Source: Eubacterium sp. CAG:251
GTDB taxonomy: Bacteria > Bacillota > Clostridia > Oscillospirales > Acutalibacteraceae
Length of the DNA: 28,257 bases
Direction: 5' to 3'
NCBI GenBank assembly: GCA_000436835.1
Contig: FR889157.1
Location: forward strand, 63,223-91,479
Shown: one piece after another, positions 21,556 to 28,257 of the stretch
Position numbering within the stretch: the stretch's first letter is position 1
How the letters are laid out: each line of letters starts with the position of its first letter
The notes under the pieces: generated by a model
The model's input: the letters and a program-made list of their open reading frames with translations, nothing else
Database searches by the model: none
What the model was told of the DNA's origin: nothing
Translations under genes and position numbers: made by a program

Positions 21556-21835
21556 CAAATTAAAAATATAAACCGTTGAAACGGAGATAAAAACGAGATA
21601 CGAACTTACAGAGAGTCCTCGGCGCTGAAAAGAGGGCAGTAAACGGCTTGTTAAATGGACCGTTGAGGGTACGGTGAAAGGCTTAGGCTTATTATTCCGT
21701 AACGTGATGATCTACGTTAGTGGTCGGAGATATGATAGTATCTTGCAAAGTGTATGGTAACCCATAAATCAAGGTGGCACCACGGAAAGTAATTTTCGCC
21801 CTTGGTAATACGTAAGTATTGCCGAGGGCTTTTTT
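21556..21835 (+). ncRNA. T-box riboswitch, tryptophan type, with terminator
   Basis: The leader before trpE contains the conserved T-box sequence AAATCAAGGTGGCACCACGG (21766-21785). Stem I features include AGAGAGTC and GCTGAAAAGAGGGC (21611-21637). A UGG triplet at 21656-21658 is the best specifier candidate for tRNA-Trp. The bulge UGGC would pair with a GCCA tRNA end, consistent with the G discriminator of tRNA-Trp. The competing terminator pairs GCCCTTGGTAATAC (21798-21811) with GTATTGCCGAGGGC (21816-21829), followed by TTTTTT. Uncharged tRNA-Trp should favour the antiterminator and read-through into trpE. Confidence 0.93.
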
Positions 21836-21873
21836 GTTGCCCTTTTGCAAGAGGAAAGACAAGGGGAAATCAA

Positions 21874-23337
21874 ATGAAAATTTATCCATCTGTTGAAGAA
21901 ATTAAGGAAAAATATCAAAGTTTCAAAACAGTTCCCGTCAGCACGGAGATTGAAGCTGATGTGTCGGCACTCACGGTTTTGAAAAAGCTTAAAAACGTAA
22001 GCTCTCATTGCTATATGCTTGAGTCAAATGATGATGCCAACAACACGGGGCGTTACACCTTTTTGGGCTATGATCCAAAGGCAGAGGTTAGCTGCACAAA
22101 TTATAATGTAAGATTTATTGATTCGTTTGGCGTTAAAAATTATACAGGTGACCCGAGAAAATATATAAAGCAAATGCTTGATGAGCATAAAGCGCCTAAA
22201 ATTGAAAATTTGCCTACCTTTACGGGCGGACTTGTCGGCTATTTCGGCTACGATTATGTAAAATACAGCGAGCCGAGCCTTAAGCTTGATGCACACGACG
22301 ACGGCAATTTCAAGGATGTTGACTTAATGCTTTTTGATAAGGTAATCGCTTTTGATAACCGTGAAAATAAAATTATTCTTATAGTAAATATTCAAACGCA
22401 AGAAGTTAACGAAAATTATGCAATCGCCTTAAAAGAACTTGAAATAATGAAAAATATTATTTTAAACGGTGACGAGGCTAAAATTGAAAAGCCTAAGCTT
22501 AAAACAGAATTTAAGCCTCTTTTTGACGGTGAAAGATATGCAAAAATGGTTGAAAAGGCTAAGCATTATATTAAAGAGGGCGATATTTTTCAGGTGGTTC
22601 TTTCAAACAGGCTTGAGGCTGAAATGGACGGCTCGCTTTTTGGCACTTATGAGATTTTGAGAAAGCTTAATCCTTCGCCTTATATGTTCTATTTTTCGTC
22701 TGACGATATTGAAATGGCAGGCGCTTCGCCTGAAACACTTGTTAAGCTTGAAAACGGAAAATTAAGCACTTATCCGCTTGCAGGTACCCGTCCGAGAGGT
22801 AAAAACAAAGCTCAGGACGATGAGCTTGAAAAAGAACTTCTTAAAGACCCAAAGGAGCTTGCGGAACATAATATGCTTGTTGACTTGGGCAGAAACGATT
22901 TAGGAAAAATCAGCAAGTTCGGCACGGTCAAGGTTGACAAGTATCATCAAATTTTAAAATTCAGCCACGTTATGCATATCGGCTCAACCGTAACAGGCGA
23001 AATCAGAGAAGATAAAACGGCGCTTGACGCAGTAGATGCGGTGCTTCCGGCAGGTACACTTTCTGGTGCGCCGAAAATCAGGGCAATGCAAATAATTAAC
23101 GAGCTTGAAAATAACAAGCGTGGAATTTACGGCGGAGCAGTCGGATATATTGATTTGACAGGCAATCTTGATACTTGCATTGCAATTCGCTTGGCATTCA
23201 AAAAGCACGGCAAGGTATATGTTCGTTCGGGAGCAGGCATAGTTGCAGATTCGATTCCCGCTAAGGAACACAGGGAATGTATTAACAAGGCGAAGGCGGT
23301 TGTTACGGCGCTCAAGCAAAGCGTGGAGGAAATGTAA
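21874..23337 (+). CDS. trpE: Anthranilate synthase component I
   Basis: With TrpG, converts chorismate and glutamine (or ammonia) to anthranilate. The 487-residue protein has the feedback-site motif MLESND in the N-terminal domain. The chorismate-binding domain shows FQVVLSNRLEAEM, YMFYFSSDDIEMAGASPETLV, YPLAGTRPRG, LVDLGRNDLGKIS, VMHIGSTV, LPAGTLSGAPKIRAM and YGGAVGYIDLTG. The start at 21874 has AAGGGGAAAT upstream; frames starting earlier would run through the T-box terminator. Its stop overlaps the trpG ATG by one base. As the family is close to PabB, its trp operon context decides the call. Confidence 0.95.
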   Translation: MKIYPSVEEIKEKYQSFKTVPVSTEIEADVSALTVLKKLKNVSSHCYMLESNDDANNTGRYTFLGYDPKAEVSCTNYNVRFIDSFGVKNYTGDPRKYIKQMLDEHKAPKIENLPTFTGGLVGYFGYDYVKYSEPSLKLDAHDDGNFKDVDLMLFDKVIAFDNRENKIILIVNIQTQEVNENYAIALKELEIMKNIILNGDEAKIEKPKLKTEFKPLFDGERYAKMVEKAKHYIKEGDIFQVVLSNRLEAEMDGSLFGTYEILRKLNPSPYMFYFSSDDIEMAGASPETLVKLENGKLSTYPLAGTRPRGKNKAQDDELEKELLKDPKELAEHNMLVDLGRNDLGKISKFGTVKVDKYHQILKFSHVMHIGSTVTGEIREDKTALDAVDAVLPAGTLSGAPKIRAMQIINELENNKRGIYGGAVGYIDLTGNLDTCIAIRLAFKKHGKVYVRSGAGIVADSIPAKEHRECINKAKAVVTALKQSVEEM

Positions 23338-23903
23338 TGATACTTTTGATTGATAATTATGACAGTTTTTCATATAACCTCTTTCAGCTTGTCGGCACAA
23401 TAAACGAGGATATAAAGGTGATAAGAAACGACGAAATGAGCGTTGATGAAATAAGAAGCCTTGCGCCGAGCCACATTATTTTATCCCCCGGCCCAAAAAG
23501 ACCGAAGGACGCAGGAGTTTGCATTGACGTGGTAAAAGAACTTGGAAGTGAAATGAAAATTCTCGGTGTTTGCCTTGGTCATCAGTCAATATGCGAGGCT
23601 TACGGCGGAGTTGTAGGCTATGCAAAAAATCTTATGCACGGCAAGCAAAGCAGGTGTGAGGTTGATAACACGTCTAAGCTTTTTAAAGGCTTGCCAAACA
23701 CGATTGATGTTGCAAGATATCATTCGCTTTCGGCAGATGAGGCGGCGTTGCCAGATTGTTTAAAAATTACGGCAAAAACAGATGACGGCGAAATAATGGC
23801 GCTTGAGCATAAGGAATATAATGTTTTCGGCGTTCAATTTCACCCTGAATCCATAATGACGCCAAACGGCATTGATATTTTAAGAAATTTCTTGGAGGTA
23901 TAG
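23337..23903 (+). CDS. trpG: Anthranilate synthase component II (glutamine amidotransferase)
   Basis: Supplies ammonia from glutamine to TrpE. The 188-residue class I amidotransferase has LIDNYDSFSYNLFQ at the N terminus, the oxyanion region LSPGPKRP, nucleophile Cys in LGVCLGHQSI, and the His-Glu pair in VQFHPESIMT. It is a separate gene, not fused to trpD or trpE. Its start shares one base with the trpE stop. No pabA is present near the folate genes in this window, so this subunit could also serve p-aminobenzoate synthesis, as in Bacillus; that is inference. Confidence 0.95.
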   Translation: MILLIDNYDSFSYNLFQLVGTINEDIKVIRNDEMSVDEIRSLAPSHIILSPGPKRPKDAGVCIDVVKELGSEMKILGVCLGHQSICEAYGGVVGYAKNLMHGKQSRCEVDNTSKLFKGLPNTIDVARYHSLSADEAALPDCLKITAKTDDGEIMALEHKEYNVFGVQFHPESIMTPNGIDILRNFLEV

Positions 23904-23907
23904 CAAA

Positions 23908-24918
23908 ATGATTAAAGAGTTACTTGCAAAGGTATCGGCAAAGCAGGACCTTACATTTGATGAAGCGAAACAGGCTATTGATGAAATAATGAGCGGCGAA
24001 GTAAGCGAGGCGGTTATATCTTCGTTTCTTACAGCGCTTGCAATGAAAGGCGAAACAGAGGAGGAAATCGCAGGTGCGGCAACGGGTATGCGCTCAAAGG
24101 CAATGGAATTTAATATCGGCGGCCACGCTCTTGATATTGTCGGCACCGGCGGAGATAAATCAAATTCCTTTAATATTTCAACAACCTCTGCTTTCGTTGC
24201 TGCGGCAGCAGGCGTAACGATTGTTAAGCACGGCAACCGTGCGGCTTCGTCAAAGTGCGGCACGGCAGATTGCCTTGAGGCACTCGGAGTTAAAATTGAC
24301 TGCGAGCCGGAGGTTATGAAAAAATCACTTGATGAAAACAATATCGCTTTCCTTTTTGCACAAAAATATCACAGCGCAATGCGTTTTGTGGGTCCGGTAA
24401 GAAAACAAATAGGTATCAGAACGGTATTTAATATTTTAGGCCCTCTTACAAATCCGGGAAAGGCTGACAGAATGGTGCTCGGTGTTTTCAGCGAGGAATA
24501 TGTTGAAAAAATCGCAAAGGCACTTGTTAAAATCGGCGTAACCGACGCTATGGTGGTTTACGGAACGGATTGTCTTGACGAAATAAGCGCATCGGCTGAA
24601 ACAAGAGTTGCCGAGGTTAGGGGTGAAAATATCACTTATTATACCGTTAAGCCTGAGGATTTCGGCTTTGAGCGAGTAAATAAGGCTGACCTTGTCGGCG
24701 GCACACCTGAGGAAAACGCAAAGATTATAACGGCTGTTCTTCAGGGCAAAGGCACAAAGGCTCAAAACACAGCCGTTGCACTCAATGCAGGTGCGGCAAT
24801 TTATGCGGGTGAACTCGGCATTACTCTTAAAGACGCTGTTAAAAAAGCAGAAAATATCATTTCGTCAGGCGAGGGATATAAAATTCTTGAGGGCTTTGTA
24901 AAGGTAACTAACGAATAA
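23908..24918 (+). CDS. trpD: Anthranilate phosphoribosyltransferase
   Basis: Transfers the phosphoribosyl group of PRPP to anthranilate. The 336-residue protein shows the helical N-terminal domain, the PRPP-binding DIVGTGGDKSNSFNIST, KHGNRAASSKCGTADCLEALGV, and HSAMRFVGPVRKQIGIRTVFNILGPLTNP. The acidic metal motif appears as DCLDEIS. It starts five bases after trpG with GGAGG upstream and shares one base with trpC. Confidence 0.96.
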   Translation: MIKELLAKVSAKQDLTFDEAKQAIDEIMSGEVSEAVISSFLTALAMKGETEEEIAGAATGMRSKAMEFNIGGHALDIVGTGGDKSNSFNISTTSAFVAAAAGVTIVKHGNRAASSKCGTADCLEALGVKIDCEPEVMKKSLDENNIAFLFAQKYHSAMRFVGPVRKQIGIRTVFNILGPLTNPGKADRMVLGVFSEEYVEKIAKALVKIGVTDAMVVYGTDCLDEISASAETRVAEVRGENITYYTVKPEDFGFERVNKADLVGGTPEENAKIITAVLQGKGTKAQNTAVALNAGAAIYAGELGITLKDAVKKAENIISSGEGYKILEGFVKVTNE

Positions 24919-25697
24919 TGAATATACTTGACACTATTGCCGAAAACACAAGGCAGAGATATAAAGAGATAATTAAAAATAAGCCTTTAGCTAAGGTGAA
25001 AGCCGAGGCGCTTGAAATGCCAAAGGGCAATTTTGAATTTGAAAAGGCGCTTGGCGGTGACACGCTGTCGTTTATTTGCGAGGTTAAAAAGGCTTCGCCG
25101 TCAAAGGGTGTTATTGCAGAGGATTTTCCTTATCTTCAAATAGCAAAGGAATATGAGGCGGCAGGCGCAAGTGCAATAAGCTGCCTTACAGAGCCTAAAT
25201 GGTTTATGGGAAAAGACGAATATTTAAAGGAAATTTGCGAAAATGTTTCCATTCCTGTTTTGCGTAAGGATTTTACAATAAGCGACTATCAAATTTATGA
25301 GGCTAAGCTTTTGGGCGCAAAGGCGGTTTTGCTTATCTGTGCGCTTCTTGATACGGATAAAATCAAGGAATATATTTCAATTTGCGATACTCTCGGCTTG
25401 TCGGCTCTTGTTGAGGCGCATAACGAGGACGAGGTTAATTCGGCTTTAAGTGCAGGCGCAAGAATAATCGGCGTTAATAATCGCAATCTTAAAGATTTCA
25501 GCGTTGACGTCAATAATTCAACAAGATACAGAGATATGATACCTCAAAATGTGCTTTTTGTGTCTGAAAGCGGAATAAAAACTCACTCTGACATAAAGGT
25601 TTTGCAAAATAATAAGACAGATGCGGTGCTTATCGGCGAAACGTTTATGAAAAGCGAGAATAAAAAGAAAATGCTTGAGGAATTGCTTTATGGCTAA
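24918..25697 (+). CDS. trpC: Indole-3-glycerol phosphate synthase
   Basis: Ring-closes and decarboxylates CdRP to indole-3-glycerol phosphate. It is a 259-residue TIM barrel. FICEVKKASPSKGVI carries the catalytic Lys, ISCLTEPKWFMG and PVLRKDFTISDYQIYEA follow, then ALVEAHNEDEV, IIGVNNRNLKDFSVD and FVSESGIKT. All standard strands are represented. It overlaps trpD by one base and trpF by eight, so the cluster is tightly coupled. It is not fused to trpF. Confidence 0.96.
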   Translation: MNILDTIAENTRQRYKEIIKNKPLAKVKAEALEMPKGNFEFEKALGGDTLSFICEVKKASPSKGVIAEDFPYLQIAKEYEAAGASAISCLTEPKWFMGKDEYLKEICENVSIPVLRKDFTISDYQIYEAKLLGAKAVLLICALLDTDKIKEYISICDTLGLSALVEAHNEDEVNSALSAGARIIGVNNRNLKDFSVDVNNSTRYRDMIPQNVLFVSESGIKTHSDIKVLQNNKTDAVLIGETFMKSENKKKMLEELLYG

Positions 25698-26265
25698 GCT
25701 TAAAATATGCGGTTTAAAAAGAGTTGAGGATATTGATTATGTCAACGAACTGAAAGTCGATTATATCGGATTTATCTTAAGTGCCGGTTATAAGCGAAGC
25801 ATTGATTTTAAAACGGCGCAATCGCTTAAAAATCGCTTGTCAAAGGATATCAAGGCAGTCGGAGTTTTTGTTGACGAAGATAAAAAATATATTGATTATT
25901 ATATAAAAAACAATATAATAGATATAGTTCAGCTTCACGGCAACGAAGAGCCTGAATTTTGCAAAGGCTTTGACGTGCCGGTTATAAAGTGTTTTAATCC
26001 TGATACTTTCAGCAAAGTTGATGAATATGACACGGATTATTTCCTTTTCGATTCCGGTGCGGGAACGGGCAAGGAGTTTGATTGGAGCATTTTGCCTGAA
26101 TGTGAAAAGCCGTTTTTCCTTGCAGGTGGAATAAATAAGGATAATTTAAGACGTGCGCTCGACGAGGTAAAGCCTTTTTGCATTGATTTATCCTCGGCTG
26201 TGGAAACGCACGGTGTTAAAGATTATAACAAAATAAAAGAAATTGCGGAGATTATGAAAAAATGA
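25690..26265 (+). CDS. trpF: Phosphoribosylanthranilate isomerase
   Basis: Isomerises PRA to CdRP. The 191-residue barrel has the catalytic Cys in KICGLKRVEDI, then GVFVDED, DIVQLHGNEEP, and the catalytic Asp in FLFDSGAGTGKEFDW, followed by FLAGGINKDN and IDLSSAVETHGVKDY. The start at 25690 gives the typical MAKLKICG; an upstream ATG at 25675 adds MRNCF and lies inside trpC. GAGGAATTG precedes it. It overlaps trpB by four bases. The barrel is a little shorter than average but keeps both catalytic residues. Confidence 0.95.
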   Translation: MAKLKICGLKRVEDIDYVNELKVDYIGFILSAGYKRSIDFKTAQSLKNRLSKDIKAVGVFVDEDKKYIDYYIKNNIIDIVQLHGNEEPEFCKGFDVPVIKCFNPDTFSKVDEYDTDYFLFDSGAGTGKEFDWSILPECEKPFFLAGGINKDNLRRALDEVKPFCIDLSSAVETHGVKDYNKIKEIAEIMKK

Positions 26266-27446
26266 GTAAAGGACGTTACGGTATTCACGGCGGACAGTAT
26301 GTTCCCGAAACACTGATGAATGAAATTATCAATCTTGAAAATGCTTATGAGCATTACAAAAACGACCCTGAATTTGTGCAGGAGCTTGACACGCTTTTGA
26401 GGGAATATGCAAACAGACCGTCGCTTCTCTATTATGCGGAAAATATGACCAAGGATTTAGGCGGCGCAAAAATTTATTTTAAGCGTGAGGATTTAAACCA
26501 TACGGGCGCACATAAAATCAATAACGTTCTCGGTCAATGCCTTCTTGCAAAAAAGATGGGCAAAACAAGAGTAATTGCAGAAACGGGAGCGGGCCAGCAC
26601 GGTGTTGCAACAGCAACTGCGGCGGCTCTTATGGGGCTTGAATGTGAAATATTTATGGGCAAGGAGGACACAGTCCGCCAGGCGCTCAACGTTTATCGAA
26701 TGGAGCTTTTGGGCGCAAAGGTACACCCGGTAACTACAGGCACAATGACTCTTAAAGACGCAGTAAACGAGGCTATGCGTGAATGGGTAAGCAGGGTTGA
26801 TGATACTCTTTATGTTTTAGGCTCTGTTATGGGACCTCACCCTTTCCCTATGATTGTAAGGGATTTTCAGTCTGTAATTTCTAAAGAAGCAAGGCAGCAG
26901 ATACTTGAAAAAGAGGGCAAACTCCCTACGGCAGTTATGGCTTGCGTAGGCGGCGGCTCAAACGCTATGGGTATGTTTTATAATTTTATTAATGATAAGG
27001 ATGTAAGGCTTATCGGCTGTGAGGCGGCAGGCAGAGGAATCCATACGGGTGAAACGGCGGCAACAATTTCAACCGGCTCTCTCGGTGTTTTCCACGGAAT
27101 GAAGTCTTATTTTTGCCAAAACGAATACGGTCAAATTGCTCCTGTTTATTCTATCAGCGCAGGGCTTGACTATCCGGGTGTAGGCCCTGAGCACGCATAT
27201 CTTCACGATATCGGCAGAGCGGAATATGTTGCCGTGACGGACGACGAGGCAGTTAATGCATTTGAATATATTGCCAAAACAGAGGGCATTATTTGCGCTA
27301 TCGAGTCGGCTCATGCAGTTGCTCATCTTATGAAAATTGCACCTACCATGAGTAAGGACGATATAATTATTTGCTGTCTTTCAGGCAGAGGCGACAAGGA
27401 TGTTGCCGCAATAGCAAGATACAGAGGAGTTGATTTACATGAGTAA
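26262..27446 (+). CDS. trpB: Tryptophan synthase beta chain
   Basis: Condenses indole with serine to tryptophan, using PLP. The 394-residue protein has catalytic Lys85 in HTGAHKINNVLGQCLLA, ETGAGQHGVATA, the phosphate-binding GGGSNAMGMF, and the C-terminal CCLSGRGDKDV. It begins GRYGIHGGQYVPETLM, typical of the TrpB1 type that forms a complex with TrpA. It overlaps trpF by four bases and trpA by eight. Confidence 0.97.
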   Translation: MSKGRYGIHGGQYVPETLMNEIINLENAYEHYKNDPEFVQELDTLLREYANRPSLLYYAENMTKDLGGAKIYFKREDLNHTGAHKINNVLGQCLLAKKMGKTRVIAETGAGQHGVATATAAALMGLECEIFMGKEDTVRQALNVYRMELLGAKVHPVTTGTMTLKDAVNEAMREWVSRVDDTLYVLGSVMGPHPFPMIVRDFQSVISKEARQQILEKEGKLPTAVMACVGGGSNAMGMFYNFINDKDVRLIGCEAAGRGIHTGETAATISTGSLGVFHGMKSYFCQNEYGQIAPVYSISAGLDYPGVGPEHAYLHDIGRAEYVAVTDDEAVNAFEYIAKTEGIICAIESAHAVAHLMKIAPTMSKDDIIICCLSGRGDKDVAAIARYRGVDLHE

Positions 27447-28209
27447 TATTTCTGACGCATTTAAAAACGGCAAGGCATTTATCGGCTTTGTAACGGCAGG
27501 CGACCCTGATTTGGACACCTCGCTTGAAATTATGACCTCTATGGCTCAGGGCGGTTGCGATTTGATAGAGATTGGTATTCCTTTTTCAGACCCTATCGCC
27601 GAGGGACCTGTTATTCAGGAGGCAGACCTTCGTTCTCTTGAAAACGGAACTACCACCGATAAAGTTTTTGACCTTACAAAAAAGCTTAGAGAAAACGTGG
27701 ATATTCCGCTTGTTTATATGACGTATCTTAATGTTCTTTTTAAATACGGCTATGACAGATTTTTGCAAAATGCAAAGGAATCGGGTGTCAGCGGTGTAAT
27801 CGTTCCCGATTTGCCTTTTGAAGAAAAAAATGAACTTCAAAGCGTTGCGGATAAATATGATATTGACGTTATTTCCCTTGTTGCTCCCACGAGTGAGGAC
27901 AGAATCAAGATGATTGCAGGCGATGCAAAGGGCTTTATTTATACCGTTTCCTCTATGGGTGTAACAGGTATGAGAAGCGAAATCACAACAGACTTAGGCT
28001 CAATCGTCAGCCATATTAAGAGTGTGACGGATACTCCTGTCGCTATCGGCTTTGGTATCAACACACCTGAGCAGGCAAAGAAATATTCCGCTTTTGCAGA
28101 CGGTGTAATCGTCGGCTCTGCAATAGTTAATCTTGTTGCCGAGCACGGTAAGGACGCACCGAAGTATGTTTATGATTATGTTAAGTCAATGAAGGATGCA
28201 ATAAAGTAA
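27439..28209 (+). CDS. trpA: Tryptophan synthase alpha chain
   Basis: Cleaves indole-3-glycerol phosphate to indole and glyceraldehyde-3-phosphate and passes indole to TrpB. It is a 256-residue TIM barrel. FIGFVTAGDPDL is followed by the active-site segment LIEIGIPFSDPIAEGPVIQ, with Glu44 in the place of Salmonella Glu49. The Salmonella Asp60 position is Glu55 here. Later motifs are VPDLPFEE, PTSEDRI, YTVSSMGVTG, VAIGFGINTPEQ and VIVGSAIV. The start at 27439 follows GAGGAG; an ATG at 27430 would add three residues. It ends the operon one base before the terminator stem. Confidence 0.96.
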   Translation: MSNISDAFKNGKAFIGFVTAGDPDLDTSLEIMTSMAQGGCDLIEIGIPFSDPIAEGPVIQEADLRSLENGTTTDKVFDLTKKLRENVDIPLVYMTYLNVLFKYGYDRFLQNAKESGVSGVIVPDLPFEEKNELQSVADKYDIDVISLVAPTSEDRIKMIAGDAKGFIYTVSSMGVTGMRSEITTDLGSIVSHIKSVTDTPVAIGFGINTPEQAKKYSAFADGVIVGSAIVNLVAEHGKDAPKYVYDYVKSMKDAIK

Positions 28210-28238
28210 AAAAAGGCGAACATTGTTCGCCTTTTTTT
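28207..28238 (+). terminator. trp operon terminator
   Basis: AAAAAGGCGAAC (28210-28221) and GTTCGCCTTTTT (28225-28236) form a perfect 12-bp stem with loop ATT and a T-run. The stem begins one base after the trpA stop. The 17-base core GGCGAACATTGTTCGCC is identical to the hairpin of repeat copy B. Confidence 0.93.
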
Positions 28239-28257
28239 ATACCCACAACTCCTTGTG

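Noticed and set aside
28239..28257. Small inverted repeat CACAA/TTGTG at the right edge
   Set aside because: Five-base arms at the window end are too short to call, and the continuation is not visible.

Overview
The window comes from an AT-rich, low-GC Gram-positive chromosome, most likely an endospore-forming gut Clostridium of the Oscillospiraceae/Ruminococcaceae type. This inference rests on a SleB-type cortex hydrolase, a yqfC-yqfD sporulation pair, a T-box-controlled trp operon, Firmicutes-type class II aldolase and CTP synthase genes, and short palindromic repeats of the kind common in gut Clostridia. All genes look chromosomal. I see no phage, transposase, plasmid or CRISPR sequence, and no tRNA or rRNA gene.

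Layout. (1) 1-3012: the end of a degenerate LCP-like gene, then a compact folate operon folE-folP-folB-folK with a strong terminator. (2) 3013-3390: a lone 58-codon ORF with an excellent ribosome binding site, then a repeat fragment. (3) 3391-7166, minus strand: class II fructose-bisphosphate aldolase with its own promoter and leader, a GtrB-like membrane glycosyltransferase with its own promoter, then rsmE and an OGG1-like DNA glycosylase. (4) 7167-7597: a 430-bp gene-free divergent region with a cluster of DnaA-box-like nonamers. (5) 7598-8652: a small membrane protein and a SleB-like hydrolase. (6) 8668-14556, minus strand: yqfC-yqfD, pyrG, a DUF1846 gene and an S1-domain protein. pyrG and the DUF1846 gene carry near-identical promoter-proximal leader hairpins. 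A repeat island separates the DUF1846 gene from the S1 gene. (7) 14602-20633: a plus-strand housekeeping run of DUF951, murI, prfA, a membrane-anchored XRE regulator, a Sua5-CoaE fusion and an M18 aminopeptidase. (8) 20634-21498: an asparaginase-like gene whose 3' end runs into a palindromic repeat pair. (9) 21520-28238: promoter, tryptophan T-box, trpE-G-D-C-F-B-A and terminator.

How the genes work together. trpEGDCFBA makes tryptophan from chorismate and is tuned by uncharged tRNA-Trp through the T-box. folEPBK makes the pterin half of folate and joins it to p-aminobenzoate, whose synthesis genes are not here, so TrpG could serve both pathways. prfA, Sua5-CoaE, rsmE and the S1 protein relate to translation. 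murI, the LCP-like protein, the glycosyltransferase and the SleB-like protein relate to the envelope or spore.

The least ordinary features are the twin leaders of pyrG and the DUF1846 gene, the single-ORF Sua5-CoaE fusion, the orphan DnaA-box-like cluster, and a family of short hairpin repeats whose stems vary by compensatory changes. One repeat copy supplies the stop codon of a gene, and its core recurs as the trp operon terminator. All coordinates and alignments were made by eye.
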